From Candidatus Enterococcus moelleringii (GTDB taxonomy: Bacteria; Bacillota; Bacilli; Lactobacillales; Enterococcaceae), in assembly GCF_017377575.1 (NCBI RefSeq), contig NZ_JAFREM010000003.1:47505-111504 (forward strand): a DNA stretch of 64,000 bases, read 5' to 3'. The translations under genes were made by a program, and so were the position numbers. Of the stretch, positions 54,743 through 64,000 are shown piece by piece (the first letter of the stretch is position 1; every line of letters starts with the position of its first letter). Under the pieces are notes generated by a model that did no database searches, was not told the DNA's origin, and saw only the letters and a program-made list of their open reading frames with translations.

Positions 54743-55012
54743 ATGCGTCTAGACAAATTTTTAAAAATCTCAAGAATTATTAAACGCCGTTCAGTGGCAA
54801 AAGAAGTAGCAGACAAAGGTCGGATTCAAGTGAATGGGAAATTGGCTAAATCTTCGACTGATGTCAAAATTGGAGATGTTATTCGTGTTCAATTTGGCAA
54901 TAAAATAATGGAAGCCAAAGTAGCAGCCTTACATGAGTCAACGAAAAAAGAGGATGCTGCTGGCATGTATGAGATTATTCAAGAAACAAGAGTTGAAAAT
55001 AACCTTAATTAA
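54743..55012 (+). CDS. rqcP: RNA-binding S4-domain protein RqcP (YabO/Hsp15 family)
   Basis: 89 residues: [40 protein letters not shown], an S4 domain. RqcP works with RqcH in ribosome-associated quality control, promoting alanine tailing on stalled 50S subunits. Located between the flippase and divIC as in Bacillus. Confidence 0.95.
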   Translation: MRLDKFLKISRIIKRRSVAKEVADKGRIQVNGKLAKSSTDVKIGDVIRVQFGNKIMEAKVAALHESTKKEDAAGMYEIIQETRVENNLN

Positions 55013-55024
55013 GGTTATTTCAAA

Positions 55025-55053
55025 TAGACATTAGAATTTGAACTTGCTATAAT
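55025..55053 (+). promoter_or_regulatory. divIC promoter
   Basis: TAGACA (55025-55030) and TATAAT (55048-55053) with a 17-base spacer, 35 bases before the ATG. Confidence 0.6.
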
Positions 55054-55088
55054 AGGAGAGAAACTCAAGGAAAGAGGAGCGTTGCGAA

Positions 55089-55514
55089 ATGGCAGAGAAG
55101 AAGCTGAAGGTAGCTGCATTGGATACACCTTATGCAAAAGAACAGTACAAAAAGTTTCAAAAACAGCAGCGCCAACTGATTTTCAAACGCCGTCGTTTGA
55201 CTGCACTTTTCTTGATTGCTGCGTTTGTTTTCATTATTATGGGGGTTCAGCTATTTGGTGAACACCAGCATTTGAAGGAACTCAAAGGAATTCAAACTAA
55301 GACAGAAGCGGAATCTGTGAAGCTTGATCAACAAGTGACTGCATTGAAACACGATGTTTCTTTGCTGCAAGATGACGCATATGTTGCTAAATTGGCGCGC
55401 AGCCGCTATTATTATTCAAAGGATGGAGAATTGGTGTTTGTCTTGCCTGACCAAGAACAAACCTCTCAAAAAACTGCATCTGACGAAATCGTCAAGTCAG
55501 AAACTGCGGAATAA
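55089..55514 (+). CDS. divIC: Septum formation initiator DivIC/FtsB
   Basis: 141 residues: a basic cytoplasmic part, one membrane helix (about residues 38-57), a coiled coil outside (HLKELKGIQTKTEAESVKLD) and ARSRYYYSKDGELVFVLP, the DivIC end motif. It acts in the DivIB-FtsL-DivIC complex of the divisome. The C-terminal tail is Ser/Thr/Glu-rich. Confidence 0.94.
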   Translation: MAEKKLKVAALDTPYAKEQYKKFQKQQRQLIFKRRRLTALFLIAAFVFIIMGVQLFGEHQHLKELKGIQTKTEAESVKLDQQVTALKHDVSLLQDDAYVAKLARSRYYYSKDGELVFVLPDQEQTSQKTASDEIVKSETAE

Positions 55515-55559
55515 GCGGTTTTAATAAATAGGTAAAAAAATAGGAGGAACAATCTTTTT

Positions 55560-56003
55560 ATGTCAATCGAAGTAGGAGCTAAGCTTCAAGGAAAAGTGTC
55601 TGGTATTACCAATTTTGGTGCATTTATCGATTTAGGGGAAGGGAAGACAGGCTTAGTCCATATTAGTGAAATTTCCAATGGATTTGTCAAAGACATTCAT
55701 GATGTGTTAACTGTCGGCGATGAAGTGACGGTAAAAGTTACCTCTGTAGGCAATGATGGCAAAGTCGGTTTGTCTATTCGTAAAGCGCAAGATCAGCCTC
55801 AACCTGAAAAGAAACCATTTAACAGAGAAAAGCGTGAAAGTCGTCCAGTACGTCCACAAGCAAAGGGTAATTTCTCAAAGAACAAAAAAGAAGACTTCGA
55901 TACATTGATGAGTTCCTTTTTAAAGGATAGCGATGATCGGTTATTATCCTTAAAACGTAATACAGAAGGTAAACGTGGTGGCCGCGGCGGTCGTCGCAAC
56001 TAA
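55560..56003 (+). CDS. S1-domain RNA-binding protein (YabR family)
   Basis: 147 residues: one S1 domain (residues 1-75, VSGITNFGAFIDLGEGKTGL, HISEIS) and a basic tail ending RGGRGGRRN. It resembles the S1 domain of polynucleotide phosphorylase. Its role is not well defined. AGGAGG lies eleven bases before ATG 55560. Confidence 0.93.
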   Translation: MSIEVGAKLQGKVSGITNFGAFIDLGEGKTGLVHISEISNGFVKDIHDVLTVGDEVTVKVTSVGNDGKVGLSIRKAQDQPQPEKKPFNREKRESRPVRPQAKGNFSKNKKEDFDTLMSSFLKDSDDRLLSLKRNTEGKRGGRGGRRN

Positions 56004-56013
56004 ATAAACAAGT

Positions 56014-56046
56014 AGCTGAAATTCATTTAGGAATTTCAGCTTTTTT
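56014..56046 (+). terminator. Terminator after yabR
   Basis: AGCTGAAATTC/GAATTTCAGCT with a six-base loop followed by TTTTTC; it ends only 16 bases before tilS, so some readthrough is likely. Confidence 0.85.
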
Positions 56047-56062
56047 CAATAGGAGAATTTTA

Positions 56063-57403
56063 ATGGAACAGAAGTTTGTACAAATGACTCCTGAGCTTCA
56101 AAAAGCTGGTCGGGTTTTGATCGCTGTTTCGACTGGAGTAGATTCGATGGTTCTTTTGCGTTTAATGGAAAAAGCGCAAGTACGATTTGGAATTGAAATT
56201 GGGGTTGTCCATGTAAATCATCAATTGCGGGAAGAATCGGTTGAAGAAGCCGAATTTTTACAATCCTACTGCCAAGACAAAGAAATTCCTTATTATGAAA
56301 AAGTGTGGGAAAAGCCCGCAAAAACGGGAATAGAGGTACAGGCTCGTAAGTTTAGGTATGCTTTTTTTGCCGAAGTAATGGAGCAGGAAAATTATTCGCT
56401 GTTATTGACGGCTCATCATGGGGATGATCAGGTAGAAACGATGCTGATGCGTTTTGCTCGCGGCGGAACATTGTTGGGACATGCCGGAATTCAGCGGAAA
56501 CGACCTTTTGCTTCGGGGGATTTATTGAGACCATTGCTGCCTTTTGCCAAGCAGGACATTATTGCTTACGCTGAAGATGAATCTGTCCCTTATTTTGAAG
56601 ATACCAGCAATGCTTCGCTGCAATACACTAGAAACCGAATTCGACATCAAGTACTGCCGGTTTTAAAAGAAGAAAATTCACAACTTTTGGAGCACGCGCA
56701 GCAATTTCAACAACAATTGACTTGGGCAGAAGCCGGGCTGCGATGCGCTCTAAAAGAAAATTTAAACAATATCGTTTATAAAGCGAATCGCTGGACCTTT
56801 ACAAAGGCGGATCTTCCCGCTGAGAAAAGCCTGCGTTATTATTTTTTGACTTTCCTGTTTGAAAAATTTCAACAAACGACGGAGCACGCCGTTTCACAAC
56901 GACAGCTTCTCCAATTGGTACACCTGCTGGATCATGGTGCTGCTCAATGGTCTGTTGATTTAGCGCATGGCTGGCAGTTTTCAGCGAGTTACCAAACGTA
57001 TGCTTTGGAAAAGCGGTCATCTCGTGTACAAGGAGAGTACGCCTTAGCACTAGGTGATTCGCTTGCTTTATCTGAAAATGAGCATTTATCTTTGCGTGTT
57101 AAGGAAAAAGGAGACGAAGAAGCTGATTATTCAGTAATGTTACCAGCAACGGTCAACTTACCATTAGTAGTACGTCGTCGCAAAGACGGGGATCGAATTC
57201 AGCTTACTGAGACGTTAAGGAAAAAAGTTAGTCGTTATTTTATTGATCAAAAAGTCTCTCAAAAAGAAAGGGAGCAGGCGTGGGTCGTTGCAGATGCATC
57301 AGGTGAAGTCGTAAGCGTCTTACCCTTTGTCAATTCCCATTTGAGTATTAGTAATGAAACTGATAGAATACACTACATACTTGACTATTATTTGTGCTAT
57401 TGA
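56063..57403 (+). CDS. tilS: tRNA(Ile)-lysidine synthetase TilS
   Basis: 446 residues. The ATP-binding loop is AVSTGVDSMVLL, the form usual in Lactobacillales where other bacteria have SGGxDS; LTAHHGDDQVET and RNRIRHQVLPVL follow, then the substrate-binding TilS C-terminal domain. It modifies C34 of tRNA-Ile(CAU) to lysidine. hpt follows after 12 bases, and in related bacteria TilS and Hpt form a regulator of ftsH. Confidence 0.95.
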   Translation: MEQKFVQMTPELQKAGRVLIAVSTGVDSMVLLRLMEKAQVRFGIEIGVVHVNHQLREESVEEAEFLQSYCQDKEIPYYEKVWEKPAKTGIEVQARKFRYAFFAEVMEQENYSLLLTAHHGDDQVETMLMRFARGGTLLGHAGIQRKRPFASGDLLRPLLPFAKQDIIAYAEDESVPYFEDTSNASLQYTRNRIRHQVLPVLKEENSQLLEHAQQFQQQLTWAEAGLRCALKENLNNIVYKANRWTFTKADLPAEKSLRYYFLTFLFEKFQQTTEHAVSQRQLLQLVHLLDHGAAQWSVDLAHGWQFSASYQTYALEKRSSRVQGEYALALGDSLALSENEHLSLRVKEKGDEEADYSVMLPATVNLPLVVRRRKDGDRIQLTETLRKKVSRYFIDQKVSQKEREQAWVVADASGEVVSVLPFVNSHLSISNETDRIHYILDYYLCY

Positions 57404-57415
57404 AAGGAGCCTCTC

Positions 57416-57961
57416 ATGCAAGGGAAGGATATTGAAAGTGTCTTAATTGACAGAGCTGAAATTCAGCAGCGTTGTGTTGAATTAGGCAAAGAACTAACGA
57501 AGGATTATGCAGACAAAAACCCATTAGTGGTTGGTATTTTAAAAGGAGCCGTGCCATTTATGGCAGATATCGTTCGTGAAATTGATACCTATTTAGAGTT
57601 GGATTTCATGGATGTATCTAGCTACGGCAACCAAACGGTTTCATCAGGTGAAGTAAAAATCATCAAAGATTTGGATACGAATGTGGAAGGCCGGGATCTT
57701 CTGATCGTAGAAGATATCATTGACAGCGGACGGACTCTTCACTATTTAGTAGAGTTATTCAAATACCGCAAGGCAAAATCAGTGAAGATTGTTACCTTGT
57801 TAGATAAGCCAGAAGGCCGGATCGTTGATATTGAAGCTGACTACATTGGTTTTAATGTACCAAACGAATTTGTTGTAGGTTACGGATTGGATTATGCTGA
57901 AACATATCGTAATCTCCCGTATGTAGGGATCTTGAAACCTGAAGTTTATCAATCAAATTAG
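57416..57961 (+). CDS. hpt: Hypoxanthine phosphoribosyltransferase
   Basis: 181 residues with [21 protein letters not shown] and the PRPP-binding [13 protein letters not shown]. It salvages hypoxanthine and guanine. AAAGGAG precedes ATG 57416. ftsH begins 86 bases later behind a TATAAT-containing region. Confidence 0.97.
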   Translation: MQGKDIESVLIDRAEIQQRCVELGKELTKDYADKNPLVVGILKGAVPFMADIVREIDTYLELDFMDVSSYGNQTVSSGEVKIIKDLDTNVEGRDLLIVEDIIDSGRTLHYLVELFKYRKAKSVKIVTLLDKPEGRIVDIEADYIGFNVPNEFVVGYGLDYAETYRNLPYVGILKPEVYQSN

Positions 57962-58047
57962 TGACAGGAACAATTCACATTATGATATACTATAATGGTC
58001 AGGATTGATAAAACTTTAAAAACGAAACAATTACGAGGAGGAAACGT

Positions 58048-60123
58048 ATGAATAAAAACCCTAAGGGAGCAAAAAATGCTCTCTATTATATCCTCGTCAT
58101 CTTGGCTATGGTCATGGTTGTTTATTTCCTTTTTGGAGACAACCGAACCCAGTCGCCAGATATCGAGTATTCCACTTTCACTGAACAGTTAAAAGAAGGA
58201 AAAATCAAAGAATTCAGAATTCAACCGGCAGGTGGCGTTTATCGGATCACCGGTGAGTACAATGAACAACAAGAGGTTGCTAATACTGGTGGTTTAAGTA
58301 TTATGGGATCTACTGACAGTTCAACCACACATTTCAGTACGATTGTTCTGCCGAATGATTCCACATTGAATGAAGTGACCACACTTGCTAGTGAAAACGG
58401 GATTACAACTGAAATCCAAGAAGAATCCAGCAGCGGTATGTGGGTGACCTTGCTTGTGAGTTTCTTACCGATCTTGCTGATGGTCTTTTTCTTCTACATG
58501 ATCATGGGGCAACAAGGCGGCGGTGGCGGCGGCAATGGCCGTGTCATGAACTTTGGTAAATCTAAAGCCAAGGAAGCTGACAAAAAGGCCAACCGTGTGC
58601 GCTTCTCTGATGTAGCCGGAGCAGAAGAAGAAAAACAAGAACTAGTTGAAGTTGTTGAATTTCTGAAAGATCCACGACGCTTCGTTGAATTGGGCGCTCG
58701 TATTCCTGCAGGTGTCTTACTTGAAGGACCTCCCGGAACCGGTAAAACTTTGCTGGCTAAAGCTGTAGCGGGTGAAGCAGGCGTACCATTCTATTCTATT
58801 TCAGGTTCTGACTTCGTTGAAATGTTTGTCGGTGTCGGTGCCAGCCGTGTTCGTGATTTGTTTGAAACGGCGAAGAAAAATGCTCCTGCGATTATCTTTA
58901 TCGATGAAATCGATGCTGTTGGTCGTCAACGGGGCGCTGGTATGGGCGGCGGACACGATGAACGTGAACAAACCCTAAACCAATTGCTTGTTGAGATGGA
59001 TGGTTTTGATGGTAATGAAGGCGTCATTGTCATTGCCGCAACTAACCGTTCTGATGTACTAGATCCAGCGTTATTACGTCCAGGTCGTTTTGACCGCCAA
59101 ATCTTGGTAGGTCGTCCAGACGTTAAAGGTCGTGAAGCGATTCTGCGAGTTCATGCTCGTAACAAACCGCTTGCAGATGATGTTGATTTGAAAGTTGTTG
59201 CGCAGCAAACACCTGGTTTTGCCGGTGCTGATTTAGAAAACGTCTTGAACGAGGCGGCCTTAGTAGCTGCTCGTCGTAACAAGAAGAAAATCGATGCTTC
59301 TGACGTGGATGAAGCAGAAGATCGTGTAATTGCTGGTCCAGCTAAGAAAGATCGAGTAATCAGCAAACGGGAACGTGCGATGGTTGCTTATCATGAAGCG
59401 GGTCATACAATTATCGGGATGGTCTTGAACCGTGCTCGTGTTGTCCATAAAGTAACGATTATCCCTCGCGGACGTGCTGGCGGATACATGATCGCTTTAC
59501 CAAAAGAAGATCAAATGCTGATGACAAAAGATGATATGTTTGAACAAATTGTTGGTTTGCTAGGCGGACGTACGGCTGAAGAACTTGTCTTTAACGTACA
59601 ATCTACTGGTGCTTCCAATGACTTTGAACAAGCAACTGGCTTAGCCCGCAGCATGGTTACTGAATACGGAATGAGCGATAAGCTTGGACCCGTTCAGTAT
59701 GAAGGAAATCACCAAGTATTTGTTGGTCGCGACTACGGTCAAACAAAAGCTTACTCTGAACAAGTAGCTTTTGAGATCGATGAAGAAGTTCGTAAGATTT
59801 TGATGGAAGCTCATGAAAAAGCTCGCGAAATCATTGAAGAACATCGTGAACAGCATAAACTGATTGCTGAAAAACTATTAGAATTTGAAACATTAGATGC
59901 GAAAGCAATCAAATCCTTGTTTGAAACTGGCGAAATGCCAGAAGGCAGAAGCAGTGCTTACCCAAGTGAAAAAGCGCAAGCTCTTACGTTTGAAGAAGCT
60001 AAGCGTGCGTTGGAAGAAGAAGATGCTGAAAAACAAGCACAGGATGAAAAGAAACACAATGATCCAAATGGTAAAAACGAACCAATGGAATCACCTGACG
60101 ATACAAGCGACAACGAACAGTAA
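58048..60123 (+). CDS. ftsH: ATP-dependent zinc metalloprotease FtsH
   Basis: 691 residues. Two membrane helices (about 10-28 and 130-150) flank a small outside domain; then the AAA module with [32 protein letters not shown] and [13 protein letters not shown], and the protease with the zinc motif [11 protein letters not shown]. It degrades membrane and regulatory proteins. The last 60 residues are acidic and rich in Lys/Glu. GAGGAGG precedes ATG 58048. Confidence 0.98.
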   Translation: MNKNPKGAKNALYYILVILAMVMVVYFLFGDNRTQSPDIEYSTFTEQLKEGKIKEFRIQPAGGVYRITGEYNEQQEVANTGGLSIMGSTDSSTTHFSTIVLPNDSTLNEVTTLASENGITTEIQEESSSGMWVTLLVSFLPILLMVFFFYMIMGQQGGGGGGNGRVMNFGKSKAKEADKKANRVRFSDVAGAEEEKQELVEVVEFLKDPRRFVELGARIPAGVLLEGPPGTGKTLLAKAVAGEAGVPFYSISGSDFVEMFVGVGASRVRDLFETAKKNAPAIIFIDEIDAVGRQRGAGMGGGHDEREQTLNQLLVEMDGFDGNEGVIVIAATNRSDVLDPALLRPGRFDRQILVGRPDVKGREAILRVHARNKPLADDVDLKVVAQQTPGFAGADLENVLNEAALVAARRNKKKIDASDVDEAEDRVIAGPAKKDRVISKRERAMVAYHEAGHTIIGMVLNRARVVHKVTIIPRGRAGGYMIALPKEDQMLMTKDDMFEQIVGLLGGRTAEELVFNVQSTGASNDFEQATGLARSMVTEYGMSDKLGPVQYEGNHQVFVGRDYGQTKAYSEQVAFEIDEEVRKILMEAHEKAREIIEEHREQHKLIAEKLLEFETLDAKAIKSLFETGEMPEGRSSAYPSEKAQALTFEEAKRALEEEDAEKQAQDEKKHNDPNGKNEPMESPDDTSDNEQ

Positions 60124-60127
60124 TCTT

Positions 60128-60157
60128 AAAAGCATGTCTTAACCGGCATGCTTTTTT
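60128..60157 (+). terminator. ftsH terminator
   Basis: AAGCATG/CATGCTT stem with a ten-base loop followed by TTTTT, six bases after the stop. Confidence 0.75.
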
Positions 60158-60184
60158 TATTTTTTTAAAAGTCGTACAAGGAAG

Positions 60185-60213
60185 TTGAAAAAAAACTGAA
60201 GTGCTAGTATGAT
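60185..60213 (+). promoter_or_regulatory. hslO promoter
   Basis: TTGAAA (60185-60190) and TATGAT (60208-60213) with a 17-base spacer. Confidence 0.6.
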
Positions 60214-60271
60214 GCAATCACGAGAAAGAATGTTTGCAAGTAACTGTGCAGCAAGAAAAAGGAGAAAATAA

Positions 60272-61159
60272 ATGACTGATTATTTAGTGAAGGCGTTGGC
60301 TTATGACGGTTTTGTTCGTGCATATGCCGTAGATGCCACTGCAACGGTAGCGGAAGCGCAACGACGCCATGATACTTGGAACACGGCTTCAGCTGCATTA
60401 GGTCGTACTATGATTGGCGGCTTAATGCTGGGCGCTACGTTAAAGGGTGACGATAAATTAACGATTAAAATAGATGGTAACGGTCCTGCTGGCGGAATTG
60501 TTGTCGACAGTAACGGCAAAGGCGATGTGAAAGGCTATATAAAAAATCCTCATCTTAGTCTGCCGTTGAATTCAATTGGCAAAATTGATGTCAGAGGTGC
60601 TGTTGGAACAGAAGGTATGCTGACGGTAATTAAGGATTTAGGAATGAAAGAGCCTTTCTCAGGTCAAACACCAATTGTTTCAGGAGAAATAGGGGAAGAC
60701 TTCACTTATTATCTTGCTGTCTCGGAGCAGATTCCTTCTGCTGTAGGAGTATCCGTATTAGTAGATACAGATGATTCGATTAAAACAGCCGGTGGTTTCA
60801 TGATTCAAATTATGCCAGGTGCCAGCGATGAAGTCATTGATCAAATTGAAGAACAATTAAAAGAAACGACCCGTATCTCGTCTTTATTGGATCAAGGACA
60901 AACTCCTGAAGAAATCCTGAAAGGCTTATTAGGTACTGAGGATGTAGATTTTCTGGAAACAATGCCAGTTCAATTTAAATGTGATTGTTCAAAGGATAAG
61001 TTTGGTGCAGCGATTATCAGCTTAGGACCAGATGAAATTCAAGCAATGATTGACGAAGATCACGGTGCTGAAGCAGTTTGTTCATTTTGCAATAACAAAT
61101 ATGAATATAGTGAAGCTGATTTATTAGAATTAAAACGAGAAGCAATGGGGGAAGTATAA
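60272..61159 (+). CDS. hslO: Redox-regulated chaperone Hsp33
   Basis: 295 residues. The C-terminal zinc switch has [10 protein letters not shown] and VCSFCNNKY, the CxC...CxxC of Hsp33, oxidised under stress to activate holdase function. AAGGAG precedes ATG 60272. dusB starts one base after its stop. Confidence 0.97.
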   Translation: MTDYLVKALAYDGFVRAYAVDATATVAEAQRRHDTWNTASAALGRTMIGGLMLGATLKGDDKLTIKIDGNGPAGGIVVDSNGKGDVKGYIKNPHLSLPLNSIGKIDVRGAVGTEGMLTVIKDLGMKEPFSGQTPIVSGEIGEDFTYYLAVSEQIPSAVGVSVLVDTDDSIKTAGGFMIQIMPGASDEVIDQIEEQLKETTRISSLLDQGQTPEEILKGLLGTEDVDFLETMPVQFKCDCSKDKFGAAIISLGPDEIQAMIDEDHGAEAVCSFCNNKYEYSEADLLELKREAMGEV

Positions 61160-61160
61160 C

Positions 61161-62168
61161 GTGAAGCCGTTGAACGAAGCCTGGAAAATCGGCGATGTAG
61201 AAATTCCCAACCGGGTGGTAGTAGCTCCGATGGCGGGAATAACCAATGCTGCTTTTCGAGTAACTGTCAAAGAATTTGGTGCGGGACTAGTTGTTTGCGA
61301 AATGATTAGTGATCAAGGGATTCATTTTCGCAACAAAAAAACTTTGGAAATGCTGTACATTGATGAGCGGGAACATCCATTAAGTGTCCAAATTTTTGGC
61401 GGCAACAAAGAGTCGTTGGTGGAGGCTGCCCGATTTGTACAAGACAATACCGAAGCCGATATTATTGATATCAATATGGGATGCCCTGTAAACAAAGTGA
61501 TTAAAGCAGAGGCAGGAGCCAAATGGCTTTTAGACCCGGATAAAGTCTATGAAATGGTTCATGCGGTATCTGCAGCGGTGGACATACCGGTCACGGTAAA
61601 AATGCGTACAGGTTGGGATGATAAACATATCCTTGCGGTTGAGAATGCATTAGCAGCTCAAAGTGCAGGTGCTTCAGCTTTGGCAATGCACGGCCGCACG
61701 CGCGTTCAAATGTATGAAGGTCAAGCTGATTGGGATATATTGAAAAAAGTTGCGGACCAATTAACCATTCCGTTTATGGGGAATGGCGATGTGAAAACAC
61801 CTGAGGATGCAAAACGGATGATTGAAGAAGTAGGCGCAGATGGTGTAATGATCGGACGAGCAGCGCTAGGCAACCCTTGGATGATTCATCGTACACAACA
61901 ATATTTGGAAACAGGCGAGTTGATTGCGGAACCAACACCAAGAGAAAAAATTGAGACAGCCAAAGTTCATTTAGAACGTTTGATCAATTTAAAAGGCGAA
62001 AAAATTGCCTGTCGTGAATTCCGGCAACATGCTAGCTACTATTTGAAGGGAATTCCTAGAGCAGCTAAAGTAAAAGTAGCAATCAATCAAACCGAAGAGA
62101 AACAAGTGATCCTGGATATTTTAGATCAATTTGTCGAAGTATTAGAAGCGAAACAAAAAATTAGTTAA
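61161..62168 (+). CDS. dusB: tRNA-dihydrouridine synthase DusB
   Basis: 335 residues, GTG start. FMN TIM barrel with APMAGITNAAFR, DINMGCPVNKV (catalytic cysteine), HGRTRVQMYEG and GRAALGNPW. It reduces uridines in tRNA. Cotranscribed with hslO, as in Bacillus where yacF lies in this cluster. Confidence 0.96.
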   Translation: MKPLNEAWKIGDVEIPNRVVVAPMAGITNAAFRVTVKEFGAGLVVCEMISDQGIHFRNKKTLEMLYIDEREHPLSVQIFGGNKESLVEAARFVQDNTEADIIDINMGCPVNKVIKAEAGAKWLLDPDKVYEMVHAVSAAVDIPVTVKMRTGWDDKHILAVENALAAQSAGASALAMHGRTRVQMYEGQADWDILKKVADQLTIPFMGNGDVKTPEDAKRMIEEVGADGVMIGRAALGNPWMIHRTQQYLETGELIAEPTPREKIETAKVHLERLINLKGEKIACREFRQHASYYLKGIPRAAKVKVAINQTEEKQVILDILDQFVEVLEAKQKIS

Positions 62169-62173
62169 TCTTT

Positions 62174-62205
62174 CAAGCCGAATCGATAATTCGGCTTGAT
62201 TTTTT
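62174..62205 (+). terminator. Terminator after dusB
   Basis: CAAGCCGAAT/ATTCGGCTTG ten-base-pair stem with five-base loop, then ATTTTTTG. Confidence 0.93.
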
Positions 62206-62213
62206 GTGGATAG

Positions 62214-63755
<1,542 letters not shown>

Positions 63756-63756
63756 A

Positions 63757-63804
63757 AAATACGGTCAATCTGCTTTTAAGTGAGTAGATCGACCGTATTT
63801 TTTG
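63757..63804 (+). terminator. lysS terminator
   Basis: AAATACGGTC/GACCGTATTT stem, with additional inner pairing, followed by TTTG; it overlaps the end of the stop-codon region. Confidence 0.88.
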
Positions 63805-63883
63805 TTATTTACGAACGATTATCAAGCGATACACCGGCATTAATCGCTTATGAAAAAAACTTGAAAAAAAGTTGCTTTTTTCA

Positions 63884-63912
63884 TTGACCAGAGCCGATAA
63901 TGTTGGTATATT
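63884..63912 (+). promoter_or_regulatory. Candidate rRNA operon promoter P1
   Basis: TTGACC (63884-63889) and TATATT (63907-63912), 17-base spacer, in an A/T-rich UP-like setting. Confidence 0.65.
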
Positions 63913-63965
63913 ATGTATTGTTCCAAAACGAGCGAATGACGTTCGAAAAAAAATAAAAAAAGACG

Positions 63966-63994
63966 TTGACAGACGACTGGAAATCAGTTATTCT
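63966..63994 (+). promoter_or_regulatory. Candidate rRNA operon promoter P2
   Basis: Consensus TTGACA (63966-63971) and TATTCT (63989-63994), 17-base spacer, 82 bases downstream of P1. Tandem strong promoters with no ORF behind lysS suggest an rRNA operon just past the window. Confidence 0.7.
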
Positions 63995-64000
63995 ATCAAA

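Noticed and set aside
56063..57403. TilS with STGVDS instead of SGGxDS as a possible active-site defect
   Set aside because: To my knowledge this variant is common in Lactobacillales TilS, and the rest of the enzyme is intact.

Overview
The window reads as chromosome of a low-GC Gram-positive bacterium of the order Lactobacillales, most likely an Enterococcus. The pointers are a SagA/P54-type NlpC/P60 protein directly behind mreCD, an L,D-transpeptidase of the enterococcal type, a Stp/PrkC pair with PASTA repeats, L-lactate dehydrogenase, ECF-type vitamin transporters (BioY, ThiT) and the order pth-mfd-flippase-rqcP-divIC-yabR-tilS-hpt-ftsH-hslO-dusB-lysS leading into what look like tandem rRNA promoters at the right edge. 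GC by eye is in the low 40s, higher than E. faecalis or E. faecium; the species cannot be fixed from this.

Layout. 1-5.0 kb: two divergent unknown genes (one with zinc-finger and HNH features), a MacAB/YknXYZ-like ABC exporter operon, and a SAM-dependent methyltransferase behind a leader-peptide/RBS-hairpin region. 5.1-7.9 kb is the most accessory-looking part: a holin-like micro-toxin ORF in a highly structured non-coding stretch, a four-gene minus-strand operon of DUF1659/DUF2922 proteins and unknowns, and about 600 bases without a clear gene. 7.9-13.1 kb: bioY with BirA-like operators, rpsD with a probable S4 leader, a Cof-type HAD phosphatase, and a 700-residue DUF805 membrane protein carrying four tandem 204-bp repeats. 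13.2-21.8 kb: ymdB-ricA-mutS-mutL-maf-msrB and ruvAB (mismatch repair, Holliday-junction processing, RNA-decay regulators). 21.8-31 kb: TetR regulator, 2-hydroxyacid dehydrogenase, LMW phosphatase, TPP riboswitch-thiT, sortase, patatin-like lipase, YdbC, YicC, gmk, rpoZ. 31-41.6 kb: priA-def-fmt-rsmB-stp-prkC, then rsgA-rpe-thiN. 41.7-48.7 kb: cell-shape and wall genes (mreC, mreD, sagA-like, VanZ-like, yebC, L,D-transpeptidase) and ldh. 49-63.8 kb: pth through lysS.

Most of the window is ordinary core housekeeping. The items worth a second look are: the methyltransferase leader (extended -10, 7-codon leader ORF, hairpin hiding the RBS); the micro-toxin with a translationally coupled leader ORF and a possible three-way-junction RNA; the DUF1659/DUF2922 operon with a duplicated DUF2922, one copy fused to a long acidic/proline tail ending in poly-lysine; the DUF805 repeat protein; and a ricA gene whose only well-placed start codon is AUU. 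No insertion sequence, CRISPR array, tRNA or rRNA gene is visible inside the window.
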